Origin: Verrucomicrobium sp. BvORR034
Lineage (GTDB): Bacteria; Verrucomicrobiota; Verrucomicrobiia; Verrucomicrobiales; Verrucomicrobiaceae
Length of the DNA: 64,000 nucleotides
Reading direction: 5' to 3'
NCBI RefSeq assembly: GCF_000739635.1
Contig: NZ_BATQ01000185.1
Location: forward strand, 1-64,000
The notes below the pieces were generated by a model, which was given only the letters and a program-made list of their open reading frames with translations, searched no databases and was not told the origin of the DNA. Positions 35,481 to 45,605 of the stretch are shown piece after piece. Made by a program: the position numbers and the translations under genes. Position 1 is the first letter of the stretch. Each line of letters opens with the position of its first letter.

Positions 35481-35509
35481 TGTCACGATTTTCCGCAGCC
35501 TCCCAATGG
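35481..35509 (+). promoter_or_regulatory. ECF-like promoter ahead of alcohol dehydrogenase
   Basis: TGTCACGATTTTCCGC then AGCCTCCCAATGG. It is nearly identical to 33344-33372 in both boxes and spacing, although the sequence around is unrelated. It lies 112 bases ahead of the ATG at 35622. Confidence 0.45.
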
Positions 35510-35621
35510 CGGTGTGGCGACTCGCCATTCCCGTGGGCCTCCTGTCCAAGCCGCCCGCCTTTGCAGGCATCCGCTTGGCCTTCATCCACCCAGTACAAAC
35601 ACAATTCAATCCTACATCCCT

Positions 35622-36689
35622 ATGAAGACCACCATGCTCGCCGCCCGCATGCACGCCTACCACCAGCCGCTCACCCTGGAGGAAGTGGCCGTGCCTGACA
35701 TCCAGCCCGATGAGGTGCTCGTCAAAGTCTCCGCCGCCGGCATGTGCCGCACGGATGTGCAGCTCCTTGATGGCTACTTCCGCCCCTATGCCGAGTCCAC
35801 GTTCCCGCTGACACCGGGCCATGAAATCGCCGGTACCATACACAAGATCGGCAACCTCGTGCCGGCATCCTCAGGGTTCGAGGAAGGTGACCAGGTCGTC
35901 GTAGTCGGCGGCTGGGGCGATGGCACGTGCCGTCACTGCCAGAAGGGCAACACCCAGATCTGCGGTCACGGCCGCTGGCCGGGCTTTGGCCTCTATGGCG
36001 GTTATGCCGAATATGTCCCCATCCCCTCCCGCTACATCATCAAAGTGGACAAGAATCTGGATGCCGCCGAGCTGGCCCCGCTCACCGACGCTGGGCTGAC
36101 ACCCTATCGCGGCATCAAGAAGCTGCGTGATGCCGGAGCCCTGGGCCCGGATCGCGTTCTCGGCGTCTTCGGCGTAGGCGGCCTGGGTTCCTATGCGGTA
36201 CAGTACGCAAAACTGCTCGGAGGCGGGGCCAAGGTGGTCGCCTTTGCCCGGAATTCCGACAAGCTCGCCGTGGCCAGCGAGTACGGGGCCGATGCCGTGA
36301 TCAGCACCAAGGACAAATCGACGGCCGGGATCCGCAAGGAGCTGGAGAAGGCCGTGGGCCAGGGCGAGCTGGACGCGGTGATTGACTGCGCCGGAGCCCC
36401 GGAATTCATCCGCACCGGGTTCGAGTTGTTGTCCATTGCCGCTCACTACACCGCAGTTGGGCTGGTGGGCGACCGCATTGACATCCCCCTCTTCCCCCTG
36501 GTGGCCCGCGAGTACACCCTGCACGGCTCCTTCTGGGGCAACTACACCGACCTCAGCGAGGTCATGGCCCTGGCAGCGGCCGGCAAGATCCGCCACACCG
36601 TCAAGAAGATCGGGTTCAAGGACATTAACGAGAACCTCGAACTGCTGCGCACCGGTGACATCGTGGGACGCGCCGTGATCACGTATTGA
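35622..36689 (+). CDS. zinc-dependent alcohol dehydrogenase
   Basis: Start at the ATG at 35622 (MKTTMLAARMHAYHQPLTLE), 355 residues. The MDR fold is clear: catalytic zinc ligands Cys (GMCRTDVQLLDG) and His-Glu (TPGHEIAGTI), a structural zinc site with CRHCQKGNTQIC, and Rossmann loop GVFGVGGLGSYAVQYAK. NAD(P) oxidation of an alcohol is the expected reaction. The longer frame to 35442 runs into promoter and repeat DNA and is rejected. Confidence 0.93.
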   Translation: MKTTMLAARMHAYHQPLTLEEVAVPDIQPDEVLVKVSAAGMCRTDVQLLDGYFRPYAESTFPLTPGHEIAGTIHKIGNLVPASSGFEEGDQVVVVGGWGDGTCRHCQKGNTQICGHGRWPGFGLYGGYAEYVPIPSRYIIKVDKNLDAAELAPLTDAGLTPYRGIKKLRDAGALGPDRVLGVFGVGGLGSYAVQYAKLLGGGAKVVAFARNSDKLAVASEYGADAVISTKDKSTAGIRKELEKAVGQGELDAVIDCAGAPEFIRTGFELLSIAAHYTAVGLVGDRIDIPLFPLVAREYTLHGSFWGNYTDLSEVMALAAAGKIRHTVKKIGFKDINENLELLRTGDIVGRAVITY

Positions 36690-36795
36690 TGCCCCTTATC
36701 GCCGTGCCCCGCCTGGTTTTGATGCAATAGACGCATCGGGCCTGACGGGTTGTGGATCTGAGGGCAAGAGACCCTCGACATCTCGCTCGGAGGCA

Positions 36796-36833
36796 CTGTT
36801 CGTAGTACAAACTTTAGTTTGTACTACGAACAG
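36796..36833. repeat. 17-bp perfect hairpin with TTTA loop
   Basis: CTGTTCGTAGTACAAAC pairs perfectly with GTTTGTACTACGAACAG across TTTA. It lies between the alcohol dehydrogenase and a small convergent gene, so it may end both transcripts. Two nearby hairpins (37240-37330) share the CTTTAG centre but have different stems, which points to a repeat family rather than a simple terminator. Confidence 0.7.
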
Positions 36834-36872
36834 CTTCCAAAGCTTCGCCTGTGAAGTCGGTCCATTACCAGT

Positions 36873-37160
36873 TTACTTCCTGCCCCGAACCCTAAACTGA
36901 GGATGAGCCTCTAGATCGACCTCACTGTAGCGCCCCCCTTTCTCCACCGTAATGACCTTGTAGGGGGCAGGCCTGGAGTGCCTTCCCGGCACCTCGTAAA
37001 CAATCACCACGTAGGTCCTGCCGCCTACCTCCTCTTTCACCCAGGCTTCCTTCACCAGCAAATCGAGATGGAGCGATTGAAAGTGCTGGGTGGCCTGTTT
37101 CGCACGGGGGTTCATGCTGGAAATTCCCAACCATCTCCTCAGCCATTCCCATGCAAGCAT
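36873..37160 (-). CDS. small hypothetical protein
   Basis: Start taken at the ATG at 37160 (MLAWEWLRRWLGISSMNPRA), 95 residues; an upstream start at 37199 and an internal one at 37115 are possible. The middle strand region VGGRTYVVIVYEVPGRHSRP and ending EKGGRYSEVDLEAHPQF look like a small alpha/beta domain. Basic and isolated between hairpin repeats. No family recognised. Confidence 0.5.
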   Translation of the reverse strand: MLAWEWLRRWLGISSMNPRAKQATQHFQSLHLDLLVKEAWVKEEVGGRTYVVIVYEVPGRHSRPAPYKVITVEKGGRYSEVDLEAHPQFRVRGRK

Positions 37161-37239
37161 GCTGTATCTTTGCACCTGCGGACGCTGTACTTCCAGCATA
37201 TTTCGTTGTGCCCGTTGGCATCAAGCCACGAAACCAGAG

Positions 37240-37330
37240 GACTCGCAGGCAAAGTAGTGCAGCACTTTAGTGCGTCAGTCGAACGGCTCCCGTATCTCAA
37301 TACCGAGCTAAAGCTCTGGACTACATTCAG
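37240..37330. repeat. two CTTTAG-centred hairpins
   Basis: GCACTTTAGTGC at about 37261-37272 and GAGCTAAAGCTC at about 37307-37318 are the same kind of structure as 36796-36833 with different arms. Outer bases GTAGT and GTAGTCC (minus strand) are shared. Confidence 0.55.
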
Positions 37331-37335
37331 CTGCC

Positions 37336-38541
37336 TCAACGCTGGTCACCCGTCCGCAACAACACCTCCGCGAACGCCTTGCCCATCAGCGCAAAGGTCT
37401 TCGCGCAGCCGAGGTAGTGGTAGCCTGCGTTGGAAGCGCCCCGCTTCCACAAAGCCTCTTCCGCGGGCGAGATCAGATCCGCCTCGAACTTCTTCAAGTA
37501 CTCCCGCTGCTGCACTTCGCTCATGGAGCCATCGGCATTGGCGTGCCTGGCGCTCTTCGTCTTGAGGTAATAACCCATCTGCCGCACTTCATCACGCTTG
37601 TCGGCGATGGCCCCGAGTTCCTCGGACCAGAATGGGGCGGTCGGCACGGCGATGACGTTGCTCTTGAACTCCGGCAAGGCCGCCGGAGCCGCCATGGCCT
37701 CACGGAAGGCGGCAATGTGTTCGTTCGGTTTGCTGCCTCCTATGCCCATCACCCCGATGACAAAGGGCATCTGCGGGGCGCTGATGTCTTTGCGCACATC
37801 GCGAATGAAGTTGGCCAGCAGGCGGCTGTATTCCGCGTAGCGCGGGGTGGCATTGTCCGGCTTCGGCAAGGGATACACATCCCGGTTCACCATGTCGTTC
37901 CAGCCCTGAAGCCAGACCATCCCGGCGATCTCGTAGCCCTGCTTGTCATCATAGGCCGGGCACACGCGCTTGAGGTCGGACAGCACGTGCTTCACGTGCC
38001 CGATCATGAGGCGGTAGTACTCGCCGGACTGGGCCTCCGCATACTGCCCCTTTTCGATGTCCTTGGCCGTGCGCGGGTACACGCCGGAGCTTGGTGAACG
38101 GAAGTCGTGGTACAATGACTTGCCACCCCACGCCGTTTTGATGATGAGAACGGGTTCTTGGAGCGCCTTGTCCAGCGTCAGCCCAAAGGTGAATTCAGGC
38201 CCGATCTTGCCTCCGTCTTTCGCTGGATCCTGGCGGGAGCCAAAGCCTGCGGTCAGCTTTCCCAATCCCTCGCCGTTGGTTTTACCGGCGCCCGTGAAAT
38301 AGGAAATCCAGACATGATCGCAGCCGGCCGGCCTGCCATCCGCGCCCCGCATCTGCTTGAGCAGCGGTGCGGTGGCGGCATCGTCCCCGATGTAGTCAAA
38401 GGTCTCCACCTTGGCGTGCCCTTCCATATTGGACTGGCCCGCCAGGATGTAGATCTTGAGCTTGCCCGGAGGAGCGGCGCTGGCGTTGGTGCAAATCGCC
38501 AGCGGCACGAACAGGACCGCGAGGAGGAGGAAGAGCTTCAT
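37336..38541 (-). CDS. secreted SASA/SGNH sialate O-acetylesterase-like protein
   Basis: 401 residues with signal peptide MKLFLLLAVLFVPLAICTNA. The domain starts with LKIYILAGQSNMEGHAKVET, where the Ser of GQSNM is the nucleophile, continues with TAWGGKSLYHDFR and MVWLQGWNDMVNR, and ends with HYLGCAKTFALMGKAF supplying the His region. It follows DUF1552 by 36 bases and is the third gene of a secreted operon (DUF1592, DUF1552, SASA), which fits breakdown of acetylated polysaccharide. Confidence 0.88.
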   Translation of the reverse strand: MKLFLLLAVLFVPLAICTNASAAPPGKLKIYILAGQSNMEGHAKVETFDYIGDDAATAPLLKQMRGADGRPAGCDHVWISYFTGAGKTNGEGLGKLTAGFGSRQDPAKDGGKIGPEFTFGLTLDKALQEPVLIIKTAWGGKSLYHDFRSPSSGVYPRTAKDIEKGQYAEAQSGEYYRLMIGHVKHVLSDLKRVCPAYDDKQGYEIAGMVWLQGWNDMVNRDVYPLPKPDNATPRYAEYSRLLANFIRDVRKDISAPQMPFVIGVMGIGGSKPNEHIAAFREAMAAPAALPEFKSNVIAVPTAPFWSEELGAIADKRDEVRQMGYYLKTKSARHANADGSMSEVQQREYLKKFEADLISPAEEALWKRGASNAGYHYLGCAKTFALMGKAFAEVLLRTGDQR

Positions 38542-38577
38542 GGCGTGTAGGTACGCGCCACTTCACCCCTCCTTTCT

Positions 38578-39981
38578 CTATACCTTCACCATCATCTCTG
38601 TGATCTGCCTGGTTGCATTCCCAATTGGACGGTCCAGCGGCACGCCCGCGCAGGCGAGGAGGGTCGTGAGCAGATCTCCCTGAGTGCCCTTCGTCTCGGC
38701 GAAGAAGCGGCCAGTATTGATCGAGCCACCACCTTTGCCGGCGATGATGAAGGGCAGGTTCTCGCGGGAGTGCTTGTTGCCATCCTCCAGGCCGGAGCCC
38801 CACATCATGATGCAGTTGTCCAGCAGCGTGCCGTCCCCCTCCTTCAGACTGGCCATCTTCTTCACCATGTGGGCGAACTGGGAGATGTTGAACGCGGTGA
38901 TGGCGGCCACCTTGCCCACCTTGTCACCCTGGTTGTTGTGATGGGTCTGGGAGTGGTGTTCGTCCTTGAACCCGAGCTCGGGATAGGAGACGCCGTTGGG
39001 CGTGGAACCGATGTAGGTGCTCACCCGGGTGGTGTCCGTCTGGAAGGCCAGCACGTTCAGGTCACACATCACCTGCATGTACTCGCTGCGTCGGTCGCCC
39101 TCCGGGATCCTGATCTCAATGGGCGGGGAGTCGGCATCGTTGCGCCGCCGGGTGCTGACGCCCGCCTTCTCCAGCGCGGCCTCCTTCTGGCGGAACTCAA
39201 TGGAAGCGATGCGGCGCTCCAGGGAGCGCACGCTGTCCAGGTACTCGTCCAGCTTGTGCTGGTCGTTCTGTGGCAGGGTGCGACGCAGGTCCTTGGCCCC
39301 GCCGATCACCAGATCCAGCATGCTGCGGTCCAGCGCATCCGACTGGCCGGCACCGCGACCACTCCGCTCCTGGCCGCCGAAGTCATTGCTCTTGAAGAGC
39401 CGGTTCAGCACGTTGCGCGGATTGATCTCCGCTGGCACGGCCTGGGTGGGGGAACGATAGCTACAATGCGAGTAGTACCCCTCATTGAGCCCCTCCTGGT
39501 TCTCCTTGTGCGTCTGCGGCATGGTGGCCAGCTCCAGGGAGGGCAGGGAGGTGAGCCCGCCCACGTAGTTGGCCGCGATCTGGTCCGCCGAGATGGCAAT
39601 GTTGATCTGGTTGCGCCGGTTGGCATCCGGGAGCGTCGCGGTAAGCCAGGTGGAAAGCTCCAGCGCATGAGGCGCGCCGTTGAAAGGGGCGATGGGGACA
39701 CCGGAGATGCCCTTCATCAACAAACACTGATCCAGCACCGGTCGCAGTGACTCCAGCGCCGGAGGCGGCGATGTGAGAAAGCTCTCCGGGGTCGCAGGCC
39801 AGAACTGGTCCATGATCACGCCATGCGGCATGTACATGAATCCGATGCGCACTGGGGGCTTGTAAGCGGCCTTGCCCTTGAGGGCATCTGCCCAGCCCAT
39901 CGTCTCCAGAAGAGGCAGCGCGAGGGAGGCACCGAGCCCTTTCAGACACGAGCGACGATCAATCAGGAATCTACTTCTCAT
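38578..39981 (-). CDS. DUF1552 protein, Tat-exported
   Basis: 467 residues. The N-terminus [20 protein letters not shown] is a Tat-type signal. The body is a DUF1552 domain ([32 protein letters not shown], [40 protein letters not shown]). The fold is related to phosphatase-like DUF1501 proteins. These genes are greatly expanded in planctomycetes and verrucomicrobia and nearly always lie beside a DUF1592/DUF1588 protein, as here (30-base gap). Function is not established; coupling to a redox partner is proposed. Confidence 0.93.
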   Translation of the reverse strand: MRSRFLIDRRSCLKGLGASLALPLLETMGWADALKGKAAYKPPVRIGFMYMPHGVIMDQFWPATPESFLTSPPPALESLRPVLDQCLLMKGISGVPIAPFNGAPHALELSTWLTATLPDANRRNQINIAISADQIAANYVGGLTSLPSLELATMPQTHKENQEGLNEGYYSHCSYRSPTQAVPAEINPRNVLNRLFKSNDFGGQERSGRGAGQSDALDRSMLDLVIGGAKDLRRTLPQNDQHKLDEYLDSVRSLERRIASIEFRQKEAALEKAGVSTRRRNDADSPPIEIRIPEGDRRSEYMQVMCDLNVLAFQTDTTRVSTYIGSTPNGVSYPELGFKDEHHSQTHHNNQGDKVGKVAAITAFNISQFAHMVKKMASLKEGDGTLLDNCIMMWGSGLEDGNKHSRENLPFIIAGKGGGSINTGRFFAETKGTQGDLLTTLLACAGVPLDRPIGNATRQITEMMVKV

Positions 39982-40011
39982 ACGACAGGAAAGGTCAGCT
40001 TGCAGGCGGTG

Positions 40012-42015
40012 TTAGTTTTGCACGCGGCGATTCAGGAAAGGATAACTCGTCACCACCTCAGTGATGAGGGTCTGCATGCGGTAGCCGTCCTTGGCAATGT
40101 TCTCCATCATGCGGTCCACCACGATTTCATCGTACCCTTCGAGCTGCCGGCACAGGGCGTAAGCGAGCAGCTTCTCTGTCAGGTTACGTGCCAGCTCGCT
40201 CGAACGGGCGGCGATGATAAGCTTGAGTTCCTTGGGCGTCGCAAAGCGTTTGCCACCAGGGAGTTCACCGGCTGCGTCAATGGCCCCGCCTGTATCATCC
40301 TGATCGCGCCAGCGGCCGATGGCGTCGAAGTTCTCCAGGCCAAATCCGATGGGGTCCAGCACCTTGTGGCAGTTGGCACACACGGAGTTGGTCAGGTGCA
40401 TCTCCGTGCGCTGACGCAGCGTCATGTTGGCCACCGCCTTTTGATCCTGCTTCTCCAGGGCGGGCACATTGGGCGGAGCGGGCGGCACGTGCTGCCCCAG
40501 CACCTGCTCCAGCACCCACACGCCGCGCTTCACCGGACTGGTGCGATTGGGGAATGAAGTGGTGGCCAGCACGCCGGGCATGCCCAGGATGCCGCCGCGG
40601 TTTGCATCCGTCAGCTTCACCTTGCGCATCTCCGGCCCGGAAACGGTCTTCTCCATGCCGTAGAGCTTCGCCAGGGTCCCGTTGAGGAAGGTGTAGTCAC
40701 TGTCCACCAGGCTGACCACGCTGCGGTTCTCCCGCACCACGCTCTCGAAGAACAGGCGGGCTTCATCATACATGGCGGTCCGGAGTTCACCCGTCATCAG
40801 GGGGAACTTCGTGGTGTCAAAAGTCTTGCTCTCCAGCTCCCCAAGCTGCAACCATTGGGCACCAAAGCCGTCAAACAAGGCCCGCGACCGGCGGTCCAGC
40901 AGGAGGCGCTTCACCTGCCCCTTGAGCACGGCGGGTTCGTGGAGTTTACCGCTGTCTGCCAGCTCCATGAGCTCCGCATCCGGCATGGTGGCCCACAGCA
41001 GGTAGGAGAGACGGGAGGCGAGCTGGTGATCATCCAGCGGCACGATCTTGCTCCCAGCCGGGGCCTCCGTCGCCGGGGTGATGAAGAGGAACTGGGGAGA
41101 CACCAGCACCGCCTTGTACATGAGGCGCAGCGCGGCGGGATAGGCGAGCTTGCTCTGCGTGGCGAGGTCAAACACCCCCACCAGCGTGTCCAGCTCGGCT
41201 TCGGTGGGTGGGCGGCGGAAAGCATTGCGGGCCAGCGAGCGCGCCACCTTCCGGGCGGCTGCCCGTGGGTCCGCTCCTTGAGCTGGCGCTTCGCCAAAGA
41301 GGCGCGCTTGTGTTTCCGTGGGCGGCGCATCCAGCGGCGCAAGCACCTTGTCCAGCACTTCGTTGGCGATCCCGAGATACTCCTCCAGATGGAGCGGCGA
41401 AAGAGTGTTCATGTACCCTTCACCGAAGACTTCATCCGGCAACGCATGCGCCACCGCCGGATCCACCCCATAGAGATCCCGCAGGGTGTTGCCGTACTCC
41501 ACCTTGGTGAGGCGACGGATCACAAAGGGACCGGGATCTTTAGGGCTGAGAAACTTGAGCTTGGCAATCCAGTCCGCAAACGCCTGGCGCTCCGCCTCAG
41601 TGGGTTGGGCGTCCTCGTCGTCCGGCGGCATGTCCTTGCTCATCACCGTGGCGATGGCCTGCTTCCAGTGCTTGCTGAATCCCGCAGCACCCGGGTTCTT
41701 CAAGGCGGCTTCAAAGTTGATCCCGCCCTTGGATCGCCGGTTCCCATGGCACTGCTGGCAGTAGTCTTTGACGAATGGAGCGACGCTCTCGCGAAACGAC
41801 TTCTTAATCTCTCCCTGGAACGCCACCAACTGGGCCTCCTCATCAGAAAGAGCGGGCTTCGGTGCTGGTGGCGGTGGAGAAACGGGTGAAGGGGGCGCTG
41901 TTTGCACCTTGGCAGGGACAGCTCCTGCTGGGGTCGCAGACGCGATCTCCTGCCCGGCGCAAGGAAAAGCCCATGCCGTCGCCAGGCCCGCGCTGAGCAG
42001 GAGCTTGGCCTTCAT
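40012..42015 (-). CDS. DUF1587/1595/1592/1588/1585 (PSD) cytochrome-type protein
   Basis: Start at the ATG at 42015 ([20 protein letters not shown]), a signal peptide; earlier ATGs at 42045 and 42066 are alternatives. 667 residues. A CQQCHG haem motif near residue 80 is followed by the planctomycete series: [72 protein letters not shown] and [20 protein letters not shown]. It is the first gene of the DUF1592-DUF1552-SASA operon. Likely a periplasmic redox partner. Confidence 0.93.
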   Translation of the reverse strand: MKAKLLLSAGLATAWAFPCAGQEIASATPAGAVPAKVQTAPPSPVSPPPPAPKPALSDEEAQLVAFQGEIKKSFRESVAPFVKDYCQQCHGNRRSKGGINFEAALKNPGAAGFSKHWKQAIATVMSKDMPPDDEDAQPTEAERQAFADWIAKLKFLSPKDPGPFVIRRLTKVEYGNTLRDLYGVDPAVAHALPDEVFGEGYMNTLSPLHLEEYLGIANEVLDKVLAPLDAPPTETQARLFGEAPAQGADPRAAARKVARSLARNAFRRPPTEAELDTLVGVFDLATQSKLAYPAALRLMYKAVLVSPQFLFITPATEAPAGSKIVPLDDHQLASRLSYLLWATMPDAELMELADSGKLHEPAVLKGQVKRLLLDRRSRALFDGFGAQWLQLGELESKTFDTTKFPLMTGELRTAMYDEARLFFESVVRENRSVVSLVDSDYTFLNGTLAKLYGMEKTVSGPEMRKVKLTDANRGGILGMPGVLATTSFPNRTSPVKRGVWVLEQVLGQHVPPAPPNVPALEKQDQKAVANMTLRQRTEMHLTNSVCANCHKVLDPIGFGLENFDAIGRWRDQDDTGGAIDAAGELPGGKRFATPKELKLIIAARSSELARNLTEKLLAYALCRQLEGYDEIVVDRMMENIAKDGYRMQTLITEVVTSYPFLNRRVQN

Positions 42016-42195
42016 ACTACGTTGAAAAATCTCGGAGACGGTCATTTTGAGCTTCAGAAAGAGCACCGTGGTACAAACGGACCATCTCAGGGGGCTCTAT
42101 CTGGCCCGACGCGGCCACCGGTGCCCCGCTTATCCGTTGGCGGCGTAAGTTCTCTCGCGTAAAGCTGACGTTCCGCCCCCATCCTGCACCCCGTT

Positions 42196-43668
42196 ATGTC
42201 CAGCCCTGCCTCTGCCTCATCTCCCCACCCTGCCCCCGCAGGCTGGCACCTGGAACACTCGTACGCCCAGCTCCCGGAGGCCTTCCACGTCGCATTCAAC
42301 CCCACCCCGGTACGCGAACCCAAGCTCGTCATCCTGAACCGCGCGCTGGCGGATTCCCTGGGTCTGGATGCGGACCAGCTGAATCAAGCGGGATGGTTTG
42401 CAGGCAACGAACTCCCTCCCGGCGCGCGCCCCCTGGCCCAGGCCTATGCAGGCCATCAGTTTGGGAACTTCACCATGCTGGGGGATGGTCGGGCCATCCT
42501 GCTGGGCGAGCAACTCACCCCTGACGGCAGGCGCTTCGACATCCAGCTCAAAGGCTCCGGGCAGACCCCGTTTTCACGTCGCGGAGACGGCCGGGCTACG
42601 CTGGGCCCCATGCTGCGGGAGTACATCATCAGCGAGGCCATGCACGCGCTGGGCATCCCCACCACCCGTAGCATGGCCGTGGTCACCACCGGGGAGCTGG
42701 TACGGCGCGATGGGATGCTACCCGGAGCCGTCCTCACCCGTGTGGCCGCCAGCCACATCCGGGTTGGCACCTTCGAGTACGCGGCAGCCCGCGGGGAGAA
42801 AGCGCTGTTGCAGGCGCTGGCAGACTACACCCTGCAGAGGCACTATCCTGACGCGGCAAGCGCTCCCCAACCTTACCTGGCCCTGCTGGAATCTGTGATC
42901 GAGCGACAGGCCGCGCTCATCGCCCGCTGGCAACACGTGGGATTCATCCACGGCGTCATGAATACGGACAACATGGCCCTCTCCGGCGAGACGATCGACT
43001 ATGGACCCTGCGCCTTCATGGATGCGTACGATCCCGCCACGGTGTTCAGCTCCATCGATCACCAGGGCCGCTACGCCTACAGCAGGCAGCCCTTCATTGC
43101 CCAGTGGAATCTGGCCCGGTTTGCCGAAGCCCTGCTTCCCCTGCTCGATCCCGTGGAGGAGAAAGCGGTGGAGCTGGCCAACGATGCCGTTGTTGGGTTC
43201 GAACTCATCTTCAAGCGCCACTGGCTCGCCGGTATGCGGGCCAAGCTCGGGCTCTTCACTGACGAAGGCGATGACCTGGCCCTGATCGAATCGTTGCTTC
43301 AATGGATGCAGAAAACGGACGCCGACTTCACCAACACCTTCCGGGCTCTGTCTGCTCCTGGCTCCCGATCCATTTCCTCTGACCCGGTCTTCCTTGACTG
43401 GCACCAGCGCTGGCAGGATCGCCTGGCCCGCCAGCCGCAACCAGCACAAGCGGTTCAGGAAAGCATGCGCCAACACAATCCGGTTATCATCCCGCGCAAC
43501 CACAAGGTGGAGGAGGCCCTCGCGGCTGCCGTGGAGCGCGAGGATCTGAGTGTGATGGAACGCCTGCTGGCCGTGCTGGCGAAGCCGTATGACCATACGC
43601 AACTGCCGCCGGAGGAGTACCTCGCTGGTTTGCCGTCAGGTGACTACCAGACCTTCTGCGGCACGTAG
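42196..43668 (+). CDS. selO: SelO-type protein AMPylase (UPF0061)
   Basis: 490 residues. The pseudokinase landmarks are present: [60 protein letters not shown] and a final FCGT. SelO transfers AMP to Ser/Thr/Tyr on target proteins and supports redox homeostasis. Length agrees with E. coli YdiU (about 478). It is divergent from the PSD operon and followed by repeat DNA. The C-terminal Cys matches the position of selenocysteine in eukaryotic SelO. Confidence 0.96.
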   Translation: MSSPASASSPHPAPAGWHLEHSYAQLPEAFHVAFNPTPVREPKLVILNRALADSLGLDADQLNQAGWFAGNELPPGARPLAQAYAGHQFGNFTMLGDGRAILLGEQLTPDGRRFDIQLKGSGQTPFSRRGDGRATLGPMLREYIISEAMHALGIPTTRSMAVVTTGELVRRDGMLPGAVLTRVAASHIRVGTFEYAAARGEKALLQALADYTLQRHYPDAASAPQPYLALLESVIERQAALIARWQHVGFIHGVMNTDNMALSGETIDYGPCAFMDAYDPATVFSSIDHQGRYAYSRQPFIAQWNLARFAEALLPLLDPVEEKAVELANDAVVGFELIFKRHWLAGMRAKLGLFTDEGDDLALIESLLQWMQKTDADFTNTFRALSAPGSRSISSDPVFLDWHQRWQDRLARQPQPAQAVQESMRQHNPVIIPRNHKVEEALAAAVEREDLSVMERLLAVLAKPYDHTQLPPEEYLAGLPSGDYQTFCGT

Positions 43669-43679
43669 GAGAAGGGGCG

Positions 43680-44160
43680 TTTGATCTTACGCCTCTTGGT
43701 AGGCGGTTGCATTCCGCGGGGTGAACGTCGCTTACGGGGAGATTTGTGCCTCCTCACGTCGAAAACTACGGCCGGTGTTGCTCACCACGAGACAGAAGGC
43801 CTCGTCAAACATCTTCCGCATCCGCACTCACCCCCGATGGCTCACGTCTCTGAACCCACCCACTGGTGTTTGATCACCAAACACCCAGCGCCCTGTAGTT
43901 GTCGATGTGAGGAGGCACTCGCTGAAGCGTCTGCCATCGTCGCGCACGCTCTATGCCATCAAGATGCGACTGACGCAGATGCCGGAGACCCCGCCCCCTC
44001 TACTCCGCGGTCATGTGACCTTGCAGCTTGTACACAATCAAAGGAGGCGGGGGTTCCCAGCCCCGCTCAGTCGCCGCCCCCAGTCGTTCATCTACCTATC
44101 AACGCCCTCCTCTCCTGATGCTGTAGGGCAAGCGCTCCGCTTGTCACGCCAATCCCCTCC
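43680..44160. repeat. intergenic region with MITE-type modules
   Basis: No gene seen. 43750-43790 has the TCCTCACGTCGAAAACTACG module of the element ends, and 43895-43945 has GTAGTTGTCGATGTGAGGAG followed by GCACTCGCTGAAGCGTCTG. These are the inverted ends seen at 53282-53473, here with unrelated sequence between them. Confidence 0.6.
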
Positions 44161-44166
44161 GTCCCC

Positions 44167-45537
44167 TTACATAGCCCCCTTCGGCCCCGCCCCTTCCACG
44201 ATGACCAGTTTCTGGATGTAGAAAGGCACCTCAGCGGTGGGCGGCTTCGCAAAGGAACGGAAGATTCCCACAAACGCGAGGCTGGCCTCAGGGGGCACGA
44301 CACATCCGGCCATGACGATCCACTTCCAGTTGTCGCGGGCGAACTGGGTCGATCCGGTGACTTGATCGCTGGAGTTGGTGGTGAACTTCACCTGAATGTC
44401 CTGCTCGGCCTCCTTTGGGACGAAGCACAGCACGGCGATACTGACCGTCTTTCCTCGAACTTTCGCCAGCGCCTCCCCAGTAATGCTGATCTGCAGGCCG
44501 TCGTTCTGCGTGGTGCCGGTGAGCGCCAGGGAATAGGGAGCGTCGCGAAAGGTGCGCGAGGTGTCCTTCTGCACCTTCGCGTTGTGGATGGTGCGCCACT
44601 TGTCAGGCATTTCCCCTGCCCAAGTGGCCAGGTCCCCATTGGCAACAAGCGGCTCCGCCAGAAGAGTCGCCCAGCAATCGGTAAGCACATCCATCTGCGG
44701 CGTGGTGGATTCCCAGGCGGCGATCAATGCCTGGTAGATCAACTCGTACCCCTTGGCGTTGGGATGCACATTGTCCTGGTAGAGATCGGCGGCCTTGTTC
44801 CGCGCCAGGAAAGGCGCGTGGCCATCCACCAACGTCAGGGACGGCATGGCCGCGGCGGCCGCGAGCCACCACTCGCGCACACGATCGTAGCCATCGTTGT
44901 CCCGCCAGGGGTTCTGAATAATCGCGGCCTGGGGTGTCTTGGGAAACTCAAGTCCCACCCGCCCGATGGGGGCGAGGAAACTGCCGCGGCCATACGGATG
45001 GTCCTTGGGCTGCAGATTGGCCTGATGATTGTGTCCATGATTCCAGAGCACGAGATCGGGTGCCTGCCTTTGCAGCGGCGCGATCATGTTGTTCCACCGG
45101 GAACCGTCGATCATCGCCTGCGCCACCGCCCCAGGCAGCACGGCGTTGTAGAGGGTAAGGGTGGGCTTGGAGGCTCCTTGACCTTCCGAAATCACGATCG
45201 GCTCGCCATAGTTTCGCGGCCCGGTCGGGGCATTGGTCACCCATTCCGCCCAATACCACTCGGTCACCCGGTGGGAGGGATACTGGGTGGCCAGCCACCG
45301 AATGAACCGGCGGGTCCCGGCATCGGCCCGATAGCCGGTGCTGTCTGAGATGATGAGGAGCGTGGCCGATTCACCACTCGCCAGCTTTTGTTTGAGCCGC
45401 GAAAAGGCGTTCACGGCAGGCACTCCGGCTACAGCGCTCGTCGCGACGTTCTCCCCCAGCAGACAGCCAACAGACGCGGCCAAACCAGAGGTCAGGAAAG
45501 TGCGGCGGGGGAGCAATGGAAGGGAACGTCGGCTCAT
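44167..45537 (-). CDS. Tat-exported SGNH/GDSL hydrolase
   Basis: Start at the ATG at 45537 (MSRRSLPLLPRRTFLTSGLA), 456 residues with a Tat-like signal. SGNH blocks: nucleophile Ser in LLIISDSTGYR, Gly/Asn region LVLWNHGHNHQAN, and DxxH in YQDNVHPNAKGYELI. The C-terminal 150 residues are beta-rich (YSLALTGTTQNDGLQISITG) and may bind carbohydrate. It is 68 bases downstream of a second SGNH gene on the same strand; both probably act on acylated polysaccharide. Confidence 0.82.
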   Translation of the reverse strand: MSRRSLPLLPRRTFLTSGLAASVGCLLGENVATSAVAGVPAVNAFSRLKQKLASGESATLLIISDSTGYRADAGTRRFIRWLATQYPSHRVTEWYWAEWVTNAPTGPRNYGEPIVISEGQGASKPTLTLYNAVLPGAVAQAMIDGSRWNNMIAPLQRQAPDLVLWNHGHNHQANLQPKDHPYGRGSFLAPIGRVGLEFPKTPQAAIIQNPWRDNDGYDRVREWWLAAAAAMPSLTLVDGHAPFLARNKAADLYQDNVHPNAKGYELIYQALIAAWESTTPQMDVLTDCWATLLAEPLVANGDLATWAGEMPDKWRTIHNAKVQKDTSRTFRDAPYSLALTGTTQNDGLQISITGEALAKVRGKTVSIAVLCFVPKEAEQDIQVKFTTNSSDQVTGSTQFARDNWKWIVMAGCVVPPEASLAFVGIFRSFAKPPTAEVPFYIQKLVIVEGAGPKGAM

Positions 45538-45605
45538 GGGAAACAAGGTGGATGCGCAAAACATACAGGATGCGATGCCGGCCTCATGCAAATTGAACTC
45601 GCCTC

